Of a stretch of DNA of 64,000 bases, positions 18,908 through 27,594 are shown one piece after another. Position 1 is the first letter of the stretch, and the number at the start of each line of letters is the position of its first letter. This DNA comes from Aliiroseovarius sp. S1123 (lineage in GTDB: Bacteria; Pseudomonadota; Alphaproteobacteria; Rhodobacterales; Rhodobacteraceae). The position numbers and the translations under genes are program-made. A model generated the notes under the pieces. The model had not been told where the DNA came from. It made no database searches and worked only from the letters and a program-made list of their open reading frames with translations. The stretch is from positions 496,001 through 560,000 of the forward strand of contig NZ_JALKBE010000001.1 in NCBI RefSeq assembly GCF_023015885.1. Direction: 5' to 3'.

Positions 18908-19276
18908 TCAATCCGCGCGCGGCGGGGTCAGGCTGTCGTCGGTGTTGACCGGCGGCAGCAGGTTGCTGACATCCGGAACCGCAGGCGCGGTTTCACCTTC
19001 AGCGGCAGGCGCCTCAAGACCCAGCGCATCCACGACCGAGCTGTCAGCCGAGTTCTTTGCCGAAATGATCGTCAGCGAGATCGAGGTCACCAGGAACGCA
19101 ATCGCAAAACCCCAGGTCAGTTTGCCCAGGGCCGTGGCTGCACCACGTGCGGACATGACGCCGCCTCCACCGCCGCCACCAATGCCAAGGCCACCGCCCT
19201 CAGAGCGCTGCAAAAGCACGATCCCGATCAGACCAAGGGCCAGGATCAGGTGAATGACGAGGATGACGTTTTCCAT
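18908..19276 (-). CDS. secG: Preprotein translocase subunit SecG
   Basis: SecG, 122 residues, an auxiliary subunit of the SecYEG protein-export channel. Two membrane helices are seen at about 3-22 and 51-71, separated by the glycine-rich loop with LLQRSEGGGLG that is diagnostic of SecG. A low-complexity Ala/Pro/Glu-rich tail of about 45 residues follows, as in other Rhodobacteraceae. The start MENVILVIH at 19276 is clear; the much longer frame to 20347 is only antisense to purA. It diverges from purA. Confidence 0.95.
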   Translation of the reverse strand: MENVILVIHLILALGLIGIVLLQRSEGGGLGIGGGGGGGVMSARGAATALGKLTWGFAIAFLVTSISLTIISAKNSADSSVVDALGLEAPAAEGETAPAVPDVSNLLPPVNTDDSLTPPRAD

Positions 19277-19380
19277 ATGGGGCGCTTCCCGTGGTTTGGG
19301 TTCGTTCGATCTGCCGGGGTATGTAGGCGAAAAGAACGCAGGGTGCAAGCGGCCCGAACCATGATCGCGACCTTTCTGCA

Positions 19381-19414
19381 TTCGCAGCAAATACTCCTTT
19401 CGCTGGGGAAGATG
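19381..19414 (-). repeat. Intergenic motif, second copy (inverted)
   Basis: On the minus strand this reads CCCCAGCGAAAGGAGTATTT followed by GCTGCGAATG, similar to the segment at 9581-9606. It lies between secG and purA, close to where their divergent promoters should be. Confidence 0.35.
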
Positions 19415-19459
19415 TGCCGCTATACCGGGCCGGGTTTTCTTTGAGATAGGAAAAAGACC

Positions 19460-20755
19460 ATGGCCAATGTCGTTGTCGTAGGCGCCCAATGGGGCGATGA
19501 AGGAAAAGGTAAGATCGTTGACTGGCTCAGCGAACGTGCCGATGTGATCTGCCGATTCCAAGGGGGGCACAATGCGGGCCATACTCTTGTTATTGACGGA
19601 GCGGTTTACAAGCTGCACGCGCTGCCCTCGGGTGTTGTGCGTGGCGGCAAGCTGAGTGTGATCGGCAACGGTGTCGTGTTGGACCCGTGGAACCTGCTGA
19701 AGGAAATCGAAACAGTTACCGCGCAAGGCGTTGATATTTCGCCGGAAACGCTGATGATCGCGGAAAACACTCCGTTGATCCTGCCCTTCCACGGCGAACT
19801 GGATCGTGCGCGGGAAGAGGCCGCATCGAAAGGCACCAAGATCGGCACCACCGGTCGCGGTATCGGTCCGTGCTATGAAGATAAAGTGGGCCGTCGCGCC
19901 ATCCGCGTAGCCGATCTGGCAGACCATGCCACGCTTGAGGCCCGCGTCGACCGCGCGCTGCAGCACCACGATCCGCTGCGCAAAGGTCTGGGCATCGAGC
20001 CCATCGACCGTGACGCGCTGATCGCATTGTTGAAAGAGGTCGCGCCGGCTATCCTGAAATTTGCTGCTCCGGTCTGGAAAGTGCTGAACGAAAAGCGCAA
20101 ATCTGGCAATCGGATCCTGTTTGAAGGTGCGCAAGGCGCGCTTCTGGACATTGATTTCGGCACCTATCCTTTTGTGACGTCCTCGAACGTGATCGCAGGA
20201 CAGGCCGCCACCGGCGTGGGTATCGGGCCGGGCTCGATCGACTATGTTCTGGGCATCGTGAAAGCCTACACCACCCGCGTGGGCGAAGGCCCGTTCCCAA
20301 CCGAACTGGACGATGATGATGGTCAGCGTCTGGGCGAACGTGGGCACGAGTTTGGCACCACCACCGGACGTAAGCGCCGCTGTGGCTGGTTTGACGCCGC
20401 TTTGGTGCGCCAGACCTGCGCCACGTCGGGCGTGACGGGGATCTCACTGACGAAACTGGACGTTCTAGACGGGTTCGAGACGCTGAAGATCTGCGTGGGC
20501 TATGAACTGGACGGCGAGCGCATGGATTACCTTCCCACCGCAGCCGATCAGCAAGCCCGTTGCACGCCGATCTATGAAGAGATGCCCGGTTGGTCAGAAT
20601 CGACCGAAGGCGCACGCAGCTGGAATGATTTGCCCGCCAACGCGATCAAATACGTCAAGCGCGTGGAAGAACTGATCGAGTGCCCCGTGGCGCTTCTATC
20701 CACCAGCCCGGAACGGGATGACACCATTCTGGTGACTGACCCGTTCGCGGATTGA
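19460..20755 (+). CDS. purA: Adenylosuccinate synthetase
   Basis: PurA, 431 residues, makes adenylosuccinate from IMP, aspartate and GTP, the first committed step to AMP. The N-terminal GTP-binding loop [14 protein letters not shown] (residues 7-20) with the catalytic aspartate and GGHNAGHT with the catalytic histidine are present; the length is typical. The gene is preceded by a GATAGGAAAAAGACC ribosome-binding region and is followed four bases later by a DUF2842 gene. Confidence 0.98.
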   Translation: MANVVVVGAQWGDEGKGKIVDWLSERADVICRFQGGHNAGHTLVIDGAVYKLHALPSGVVRGGKLSVIGNGVVLDPWNLLKEIETVTAQGVDISPETLMIAENTPLILPFHGELDRAREEAASKGTKIGTTGRGIGPCYEDKVGRRAIRVADLADHATLEARVDRALQHHDPLRKGLGIEPIDRDALIALLKEVAPAILKFAAPVWKVLNEKRKSGNRILFEGAQGALLDIDFGTYPFVTSSNVIAGQAATGVGIGPGSIDYVLGIVKAYTTRVGEGPFPTELDDDDGQRLGERGHEFGTTTGRKRRCGWFDAALVRQTCATSGVTGISLTKLDVLDGFETLKICVGYELDGERMDYLPTAADQQARCTPIYEEMPGWSESTEGARSWNDLPANAIKYVKRVEELIECPVALLSTSPERDDTILVTDPFAD

Positions 20756-20759
20756 TCTG

Positions 20760-21041
20760 ATGGCGCTGGGATACAAGGCGCGGAAGCGACTGGCACTTCT
20801 AGTGCTGGTCGTTGGGCTGCCACTTTACATCGTCGCGGCGGTGTTCGTGGTCAGTCTGTTCAACCGTCCGCCGATTTGGCTTGAGTTCATCATCTACGCA
20901 GCGCTTGGCTTTTTGTGGATGGTGCCGCTGAAGCAGGTGTTCCTGGGGGTCGGCAAGGCGGATCCGGATGCGGATGAGGCCAGCTATCCCCATGATCCTG
21001 CAGGGAAATATGCCCTAAAGGACAAGGAAAACAACGAATAG
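20760..21041 (+). CDS. DUF2842 family membrane protein
   Basis: A 93-residue inner-membrane protein with two hydrophobic helices (about 10-32 and 40-63) and a charged C-terminal tail. The YKARKRLALLVLVVGLPLY start and the mid-protein LGFLWMVPLK match the alphaproteobacterial DUF2842 family, whose function is unknown. It starts four bases after purA stops, so it is co-transcribed, and a strong terminator follows directly. Confidence 0.85.
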   Translation: MALGYKARKRLALLVLVVGLPLYIVAAVFVVSLFNRPPIWLEFIIYAALGFLWMVPLKQVFLGVGKADPDADEASYPHDPAGKYALKDKENNE

Positions 21042-21045
21042 AAAA

Positions 21046-21069
21046 GGCCCCGATATCGGGGCCTTTTTT
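21046..21069. terminator. Bidirectional rho-independent terminator
   Basis: The perfect palindrome GGCCCCGATATCGGGGCC is flanked by AAAA on the left and TTTTTT on the right, between the convergent DUF2842 gene and the 677-aa gene. Confidence 0.92.
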
Positions 21070-21089
21070 GTGTCTAGAACTGTGTTCGA

Positions 21090-23123
21090 TCAGGCGGTTT
21101 GCAACCCGCCCTTACCTAGGGTGGTATCCGCAGCGGTCAGCGAATAGCATCCCTGCGCCACCTTAATGATCTCACCTTCCCGCAGAAGACGGCCAAACGA
21201 GCGCAGCGCATCTTCGCGTGAGATCCCGCCGGGAACATCCAATTTTGTCACCAGTTTCACCACCTGAGGGCGGTTGAAATGGGTCAGTCCTGATTTCTGC
21301 GTGACGAACGATGCAGCCGCACGCAGATAGCCTTCGGTGTCATCATGGTCGATATGAGCAGCGAATGTCGTAAAGGCAGCCAGATCTGTATTGGCGGCGA
21401 AGACCGGCTCTGCATCCGAATCTGTCTCGGTCGCATCCGAGCGCTTGCGGGTCGTGCTGACATTGACGCGGCGGGGGCGAACAAGGCGGTCCCGCGGTGC
21501 CGTAACAGCTGCGTCCTGCTCGGCTTCCGTTTCTTTAACCCGTTGCTCGGAAATCAGGACCAGAGGCGAGGCGCGCTGAGGTTCCGGCGTCTTCTGTGCG
21601 GTCGCATCAGGGCTGGGGGGCTTGACGGCCTTTGCCAGATCGTTGCGATAGACTGATTTTTGCTGTTCTTCAGTGCCATCAACGGGGCCAGTTCCCTTAT
21701 CGGCGCGAGTAGCCTGAACGGCGGCCTTAAGGTGGCTGATCGAGTTGCGACGACGCGAGGCATGCTGATCGTCCATATGTGTGTTGGTTTCGGCCAAAAT
21801 ACGGTCCAGCGCGGTATCATCACGCGCAGACTCCTGATCATCGAAGACTTGGGCGCGGCGCTCACGGCGCGCGTCCATGCGGCTTTCGGCCTCCATCGTC
21901 GACAAAAGCGCTTCGATCTCGCTGTGAAGCTCGCTGCGGGGGGCGCTGGCCGAAATATCACCTGTGATGCTGTCTCCCACCTTGGTCGAGACTTCCTGAA
22001 CGGCGACGCGCAGGGAATCGTCCAGCGGTAGGGGAGGCAGCGGAGCGATAGAGGCAAATGCGGATTTGACCGCCGGTGCGGGGTCGCCCTTTGCGACATG
22101 TCCGGCGCGGGTTTCCGCCTCGACCTGAGCCAACTCAGCGGCCAGTTCGGCCTCTTGCTCGGCGGTCAATGCAGGCTCTTGTACTGCTGCCGTTTCTACG
22201 GATGCATCAACGTCAATTTCGGTCACGTCTTCGATGCTGTCAGTTGTAGGCGTGTTTGTTTGCGAGATGACGACGTTTTCCTCACCGTCGCTGCGGCGCT
22301 TACGTTTAACACGCAGGACGCGCGAAACGTTGCCAGCCTCGCCCGCTGTGCTTTCGCGACGATCGGTGTCTTCAGCTTGCAGCGCGACCAGTGCGGTATC
22401 GACGACCGCTTCTTCGCCAAGATCGAGCACCGGAGCCTGCTCATTTGCTTCAGGCGCCGCATCATCGTTCATTGCGATCTGATCTTTTACGCGCTGGCGC
22501 TTGGCTTCGCGCCCTGCAGTTTCCGATACGGTATCTTCTTCAGCTACTACATCCGCTGCACGCGCATGATTGCTGATCAGCTCTTCGAAATCGTCCAGAT
22601 CATCCAGATCCGTCAGCGCCGATTTCTCCGAGCCAGCGGCGTGCTCGTCTTCCAGAAACTCGTCCGAGGTCGGCACATCGCTCATCGCGGCTGCGCGCAG
22701 TCGGGACAGTTTCGACAGCGCATCGTCTTCGCTCAGATCATGTTCCGCACCCGCGTCGTCTTCACGTTCCTCAGACAGTGTGCCCATTGCGACAACTTTG
22801 GCTGTCTGTGTGGCGGGCTTATCGTCGTCACTTTCTGACTGGACAGTCGCGTGCGTCTTCAGGTCTTCGGCGCTTTGGCGCAGGATGATGCCCTTATCCT
22901 CGATCTCGGCATCCACCTGTTTCAGGGATTCACGCTCGGCAATCTGGTGCAGAACAGATGCATCGGGTGCAACGGGTTCTGCGCCGAACGAGCGGTCTTG
23001 CTCGGCCAACCCACGGAAGTATTCGGCAATCGATTTCATGGCGCCAAACGGATCATCAAATCCTTCCAGCGTGCAGGAAAACGTGCCATAGGAAACCGTG
23101 AGGATCTTGTTGTTGTTAACCAT
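21090..23123 (-). CDS. Long acidic low-complexity protein with conserved ends (unknown function)
   Basis: A 677-residue protein with no recognised enzymatic motif. The first 40 or so residues (VSYGTFSCTLEGFDDPFGAM, then SIAEYFRGLAEQDRSFGAEP) look like a compact conserved domain, and I recognise this start as recurrent in roseobacters. Residues about 75-575 are rich in Asp, Glu, Ala, Ser and Thr and look disordered. The last 90 or so residues (FAAHIDHDDTEGYLRAAASF and DALRSFGRLLREGEIIKVAQ) have a winged-helix-like pattern. No signal peptide or membrane helix is seen. It stands alone, divergent from the thiamine pyrophosphokinase gene. Chemotaxis or kinesin labels sometimes given to such proteins are not supported by anything I see. 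Confidence 0.8.
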   Translation of the reverse strand: MVNNNKILTVSYGTFSCTLEGFDDPFGAMKSIAEYFRGLAEQDRSFGAEPVAPDASVLHQIAERESLKQVDAEIEDKGIILRQSAEDLKTHATVQSESDDDKPATQTAKVVAMGTLSEEREDDAGAEHDLSEDDALSKLSRLRAAAMSDVPTSDEFLEDEHAAGSEKSALTDLDDLDDFEELISNHARAADVVAEEDTVSETAGREAKRQRVKDQIAMNDDAAPEANEQAPVLDLGEEAVVDTALVALQAEDTDRRESTAGEAGNVSRVLRVKRKRRSDGEENVVISQTNTPTTDSIEDVTEIDVDASVETAAVQEPALTAEQEAELAAELAQVEAETRAGHVAKGDPAPAVKSAFASIAPLPPLPLDDSLRVAVQEVSTKVGDSITGDISASAPRSELHSEIEALLSTMEAESRMDARRERRAQVFDDQESARDDTALDRILAETNTHMDDQHASRRRNSISHLKAAVQATRADKGTGPVDGTEEQQKSVYRNDLAKAVKPPSPDATAQKTPEPQRASPLVLISEQRVKETEAEQDAAVTAPRDRLVRPRRVNVSTTRKRSDATETDSDAEPVFAANTDLAAFTTFAAHIDHDDTEGYLRAAASFVTQKSGLTHFNRPQVVKLVTKLDVPGGISREDALRSFGRLLREGEIIKVAQGCYSLTAADTTLGKGGLQTA

Positions 23124-23267
23124 TAAAAATTTACCTTCTCAACCAGAACGACGACAACGATACATCTAACTACAATGCTGCTTAAATTGCGCAAAAGCGC
23201 GATGCGGAAAGTACATTTCTGTGTCGGAAATGTGGCGATTGTGCGGAGAGAGGTCAAAATACTAACC

Positions 23268-23951
23268 ATGGGTTGTCGAGTTCTACGTCTGGATGAAGGG
23301 GTTACGCTGCTAGGTGGTGGTCAATCATCCGCGAAAGACATCGCTGAATCGTTAAGAGTGGCTCCAAATCTGTTTGGCGTTGATGGCGGGGCAAACCGCG
23401 CAGTGTCTCTGGGCCTTGATATCTTGGGGGTTTCGGGGGATTTCGATTCCATATCCGATGCGACGCGTGCGGAGCTCGACCCCTCGATTCTAATCGAAAC
23501 CCCAGACCAAAACAGGACGGATTTCGACAAGGCTTTGGATCTGGTAGACGCCCCGGTGATCCTGTGCGCGGGCTTTACTGGCAAGCGCATGGATCACCAG
23601 CTGGCCTGTTATTCGGTTTTGGTGCGTCGGGCGCGGAAGCCAGCGATTCTTTTGGGCGAGGAAGATGTCTGTTTTCACCTGTCCCACGAGGTCACTCTGG
23701 ACCTACCCGCAGGCACGCGGCTGTCGCTGTTCCCGATGGCCCGCGTGGTGGCGAATTGCACCGGTTTACGCTGGCCGGTCGAGGGGCTGGAACTCGCGCC
23801 ATGGGGGCAGATCGGCACCTCGAACGAGGTGACGGAAAGCCCAGTAACCCTATCTGCCGAGGGCGAGGGGCTTTTGGTGATCCTGCCCCGCGCGTTCCTG
23901 ACACAGGTCGTACGGGCCCTGTGGCAGGGCGACCCGGCGCGCTGCCCCTAG
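23268..23951 (+). CDS. Thiamine pyrophosphokinase
   Basis: Thiamine diphosphokinase (227 residues with this start) transfers pyrophosphate from ATP to thiamine, giving TPP. The family signature is complete: GVDGGANRAV, then SGDFDSI, then a TPDQNRTDFDKALD segment with the metal-binding aspartates, and AGFTGKRMDHQL. The start is uncertain: ATG at 23268 gives a product of usual length, but the ribosome-binding site is weak and an in-frame ATG at 23202 also exists. It diverges from the acidic 677-aa gene. Conventional names are tenI-independent thiN or TPK. Confidence 0.9.
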   Translation: MGCRVLRLDEGVTLLGGGQSSAKDIAESLRVAPNLFGVDGGANRAVSLGLDILGVSGDFDSISDATRAELDPSILIETPDQNRTDFDKALDLVDAPVILCAGFTGKRMDHQLACYSVLVRRARKPAILLGEEDVCFHLSHEVTLDLPAGTRLSLFPMARVVANCTGLRWPVEGLELAPWGQIGTSNEVTESPVTLSAEGEGLLVILPRAFLTQVVRALWQGDPARCP

Positions 23952-23969
23952 GCCCGGAAACTCAGGGGG

Positions 23970-25349
23970 TCAGCAGTTTGGAACGTTGACCGCCAGACCG
24001 CCCAGAGAGGTCTCTTTGTACTTCTCCATCATGTCCTGACCGGTCTCGAACATCGTCTTGATACAGGCGTCCAGCGGGACCAGATGGGTGCCGTCTCCGC
24101 GCAGCGCCAGAGAGGCCGCCGAGACCGCTTTGATCGCACCCAGACCGTTGCGTTCGATGCAGGGCACCTGCACCAGACCGCGCACGGGGTCGCAGGTCAG
24201 ACCAAGGTGGTGTTCCAGTGCAATTTCGGCTGCATTCTCTACCTGCATGGCAGTGCCACCCATTACGGCGCACAGACCTGCGGCGGCCATGGCGCTGGCC
24301 GATCCGACCTCGGCCTGACACCCGGCTTCGGCACCCGAGATCGACGCGTTGTGCTTCACGATGGCCCCGATGGCCGAGGCTGTCAGCAGGAAGTCGTGGA
24401 TGCGCGCAGACGATGCACCCGGCACGTGATTGAGCCAATAATAGATCGTGGCAGGCAACACGCCCGCCGCGCCATTGGTCGGGCTGGTCACAACCTGCCC
24501 ACCTGCGGCGTTTTCTTCGTTCACCGCCATGGCATAGACGCTCATCCAGTCGTTGATCGTATGCGGGGCGGTCAGGTTCAGGCCCTGTTCGGCAACCAAG
24601 CTGTCATAAATGGCCTTGGCGCGGCGCTTGACCATCAAGCCGCCGGGCAGGATGCCATCTCTCGCCAGTCCGCGCTCGATGCAGTCCTGCATGACCTCCC
24701 AAACCCGGTCGAGCTTTTCGGCCAGTGTGGCGGGGCCCATATGGACCAGTTCGTTGGCGCGCTTCATGTCCGCGATGCTTTTGCCCGACGCTTTCGCCAT
24801 CTCAAGCATTTGCACCGCGTTTTCGAACGGGAAAGGGTGGGTTTTGGCGTCTTCAGCGTCCAGCTTGGCTTCCTGCGCCTGCTCGGCCTCGGTCACAACG
24901 AAACCGCCACCGATCGAGTAGTAGGTCTCGCGCACAACCACGTCGCCTTGCGCGTCGGTTGCCATCAGCTGCATGCCGTTGGCGTGGCCGGGCAGGGAAT
25001 GTTCGTAGTCGAAGATCAGGTCGGTTTTGGGCGCGAATTTCAGCGTGCCCAATCCTTCAGGGGACACGGTGCCGGTCGCCTCGATGTCCGCCAGCGTAGC
25101 TTCGGCTTTGGCGTGGTCATAGCTGTCGGGCAGGAAGCCTGCGAGGCCCAGAATGGTGGCGCGGTCGGTCGCGTGGCCGACGCCAGTAAAGGCAAGCGAG
25201 CCATGCAGCGAGGCCTTCAGCCCATGCACCTGGAAAGGCTGCTCACGCAGCAGCTCCAAAAAGCGCGCACCCGCAACCATCGGCCCCATCGTGTGGGACG
25301 AGCTGGGACCGACCCCGACCTTGAACATGTCAAATACAGACAGGAACAT
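23970..25349 (-). CDS. sdaA: L-serine dehydratase, iron-sulfur dependent, single chain
   Basis: L-serine ammonia-lyase (459 residues) converts L-serine to pyruvate and ammonia using a [4Fe-4S] cluster. The N-terminal beta domain carries [12 protein letters not shown]; the C-terminal alpha domain has the cluster cysteines in [23 protein letters not shown] and VQVPCIERN. The final residue is cysteine, matching the C-terminal tail cysteine that in characterised enzymes caps the cluster in the resting state. The start at 25349 has GAGG upstream. It converges with the thiamine pyrophosphokinase gene. Confidence 0.96.
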   Translation of the reverse strand: MFLSVFDMFKVGVGPSSSHTMGPMVAGARFLELLREQPFQVHGLKASLHGSLAFTGVGHATDRATILGLAGFLPDSYDHAKAEATLADIEATGTVSPEGLGTLKFAPKTDLIFDYEHSLPGHANGMQLMATDAQGDVVVRETYYSIGGGFVVTEAEQAQEAKLDAEDAKTHPFPFENAVQMLEMAKASGKSIADMKRANELVHMGPATLAEKLDRVWEVMQDCIERGLARDGILPGGLMVKRRAKAIYDSLVAEQGLNLTAPHTINDWMSVYAMAVNEENAAGGQVVTSPTNGAAGVLPATIYYWLNHVPGASSARIHDFLLTASAIGAIVKHNASISGAEAGCQAEVGSASAMAAAGLCAVMGGTAMQVENAAEIALEHHLGLTCDPVRGLVQVPCIERNGLGAIKAVSAASLALRGDGTHLVPLDACIKTMFETGQDMMEKYKETSLGGLAVNVPNC

Positions 25350-25443
25350 TTTGACCTCGCTTGATTTCGTCAGACCATTGTGCGGATTTTCCGCCATTAG
25401 GTGCGTGAAAAAGCGACAGTTTTTACGCCAATCGCGTTGAAGA

Positions 25444-25797
25444 TCAGTCTGGGCGGGTCAGAATGAACGCCGCGCCTGCCCCCATCAGCAGAACTTGTGC
25501 CGAAACGACCCACCATGGGGCGCCCAGGATCAGCGAGACGACAAGCACAAGCGTCATCATGCTGGTCGCCAATGTCTTGGCCCGTCGCGAGATCGCGCCG
25601 CGTTCTTCCCAGTCTTGAATGGCCGGGCCGAAATGGGCGTGGTCAATCAACCAAGCGCGGGCGCGTGGACTGCTGTTGCCAAAAGCAAAGGCAGCGACCA
25701 ACAGAAAAGGCGTGGTGGGCAGAACGGGCAGAATGACCCCGAGCAGGCCAAGCGCGACTGCGCACCAACCAAGAGTAAGATAGAAATACTTGCCCAT
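25444..25797 (-). CDS. DUF454 (YbaN-like) inner-membrane protein
   Basis: A 117-residue membrane protein of the DUF454/YbaN family. Two or three hydrophobic segments are seen, with the family segment LGVILPVLPTTPFLLVAAFA near residues 18-37 and the following HAHFGPAIQDW-like motif (residues 60-70). Its function is unknown. It lies between the GST gene and sdaA on the minus strand with gaps of 64 and 94 bases. Confidence 0.88.
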   Translation of the reverse strand: MGKYFYLTLGWCAVALGLLGVILPVLPTTPFLLVAAFAFGNSSPRARAWLIDHAHFGPAIQDWEERGAISRRAKTLATSMMTLVLVVSLILGAPWWVVSAQVLLMGAGAAFILTRPD

Positions 25798-25861
25798 ATC
25801 CTGCGCCTGTGTTGCTGGCCGGCAGTCTCAGATGCCGGAGGGGGATTGTCCAGATGGTGCT

Positions 25862-26545
25862 TTACAGCGCCACACCTTCTGGCGGATTGGCGGGCGAGGG
25901 GTTGCTGAGGGGTCTCTCGCCCAAGCCCTCGGCGGCGATTGCGGCCTGCATCGCCGGGCGGGTCTCGATCCGTTTGGCAAGGGTGTGCAGGCGTGGCCAG
26001 TGACCCAGATCAAACCATGTCTCGCCCTGCAGATACAGCGCGAACCAGCGCAGGGGGGTGGCAACATAAAAGTCCAGAGCGGTTGGATTCTCAGCCCCAA
26101 ACCATGCATGCCCTTCGCCCAGCAACGCTTCATAGCGATCCAGATGCCCACGCAGGCGTTCCGCGACGATGCGGCGGTATTCCGCAACGGACCCGGTCGT
26201 AAAGCGTTCTGCATAGAAATGCTGGCGCAGATCCGTCTGCAACCCGTTGGACGCCACCATCATCCACGACAGAAAAGCGCCGCGATCCGGGCTGTCCACA
26301 GCCGGGGCCAGTCGCCCCGCGCGATCCACAAGCCACAACAGGATGGCGGCAGTTTCAAAGACCACACCATGCGGGGTCTCAAGCGCGGGGATCGTCCCCA
26401 TTGGATTGACCCTCAGATACGCGGGACTTTGCTGCGCATTGCTGCCGCGATCAACCAAAACGGTTTCATAGGGGGCGCCAAGTTCCTCTAGTACAAGCCG
26501 GATGATCAAGGATGCGTTGTCGGGGGCATAGTGAAGTTTTAACAT
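25862..26545 (-). CDS. Glutathione S-transferase family protein
   Basis: A 227-residue protein with an N-terminal thioredoxin-like GSH-binding domain and a C-terminal helical domain. The first strand is followed by YAPDNASL, where Ser in place of Tyr/Cys is the likely GSH-activating residue as in beta-like or theta-like bacterial GSTs; VNPMGTIPALE contains the cis-proline and GVVFETAAIL the glutamate and serine that bind the gamma-glutamyl group. The ATG at 26545 is preferred over a TTG at 26557. It diverges from rpiA. Confidence 0.88.
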   Translation of the reverse strand: MLKLHYAPDNASLIIRLVLEELGAPYETVLVDRGSNAQQSPAYLRVNPMGTIPALETPHGVVFETAAILLWLVDRAGRLAPAVDSPDRGAFLSWMMVASNGLQTDLRQHFYAERFTTGSVAEYRRIVAERLRGHLDRYEALLGEGHAWFGAENPTALDFYVATPLRWFALYLQGETWFDLGHWPRLHTLAKRIETRPAMQAAIAAEGLGERPLSNPSPANPPEGVAL

Positions 26546-26674
26546 GAGGCGAGACAATCAAATCAATCGCAAACTGACCAGAAAAAAGATGTCGGCGGGG
26601 CTCGGTACTCGCCAATGAAGAGGCAGAGCCCTATAAATTGTGGAAAAGTTGCTTGGTTTGAGGGATTCGTTGTT

Positions 26675-27457
26675 ATGACCGCAGAACTTTCACCTATCGA
26701 CACGGCAAAAAGCATTGCGGCGAAATACGCGGTACAGTTTGTCGAAGATGGGATGAGCATCGGGCTGGGGACCGGGTCGACATCGGCGTGGATGGTTAAA
26801 TATCTTGGCGAACGTGTGCGGCAAGAGGGGCTGAGAATTGTCGGCGTACCGACCAGCCATCGCACGGCCATCCTTGCGCAAGAGGCCGGTCTGCGGATCG
26901 CGACGTTGGATGACGTCAAGTGGCTGGATATTACCATTGACGGAACCGACGAATACGACGCTGAACTGACCTTGATCAAGGGTGGCGGCGGGGCGTTGCT
27001 GCACGAAAAGATCGTCGCATCAGCATCGGACCGAATGATTGTGATTGCCGATCACTCGAAATCTGTGGCGCATCTTGGCGCCTTTCCCCTGCCGATCGAG
27101 GTCGTACCTTTCGGGTTGCAAACGACCCGCGCAACGGTCGAAGCGATGTTGGACGGAATGGACGTGCTGGGTTGGGAAACCGTGGTGCGGATGATTGACG
27201 ATGAACCGTTCATGACGGATCAGGGCAACCATATCATTGATCTGCACCTGAAACGGATCGGCGATCCGCGTCATCTGGCGCTTGCTTTGAACCAGGTCCC
27301 GGGTGTCGTTGAAAACGGCTTGTTCATCGACATTTGCGATATGGTGATTTCGGGCCACGGTGATGGCCGGATCGAAGTGACCGATCTGACTGACGGCACC
27401 TTGACCGAGGTGCAGGTGGAAACCAGTCAGGATGCTAATATTTTCGCGGATATCTGA
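26675..27457 (+). CDS. rpiA: Ribose-5-phosphate isomerase A
   Basis: RpiA, 260 residues, interconverts ribose 5-phosphate and ribulose 5-phosphate. The phosphate loop GLGTGSTSAW, the acidic pair in DGTDEYD, KGGGGALLHEKI with the catalytic lysine and glutamate, and the nearby lysine of IADHSK are all present. The ATG at 26675 starts MTAELSP; the longer frame from 26615 is less likely. It is followed, after 137 bases, by glutathione reductase on the same strand, linking NADPH-generating and NADPH-using genes, though co-transcription is only inferred. Confidence 0.97.
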   Translation: MTAELSPIDTAKSIAAKYAVQFVEDGMSIGLGTGSTSAWMVKYLGERVRQEGLRIVGVPTSHRTAILAQEAGLRIATLDDVKWLDITIDGTDEYDAELTLIKGGGGALLHEKIVASASDRMIVIADHSKSVAHLGAFPLPIEVVPFGLQTTRATVEAMLDGMDVLGWETVVRMIDDEPFMTDQGNHIIDLHLKRIGDPRHLALALNQVPGVVENGLFIDICDMVISGHGDGRIEVTDLTDGTLTEVQVETSQDANIFADI

Positions 27458-27594
27458 TTGGGATCAGACGCGAAAACGTGATCAATGTGACAATTGCGGG
27501 GGTGGAAAGCCCAGCCGCAAGCACCTAGTTCTCAGCGGATGCAAACCCTGATGTGATGCACACCCGACCGGGTGGGACGTGAAAGGCAATGGAT

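Noticed and set aside
19277-20347. Extension of secG upstream to a 479-aa frame
   Set aside because: The extra 357 residues are antisense to purA, which is intact and certain; SecG starts at 19276.
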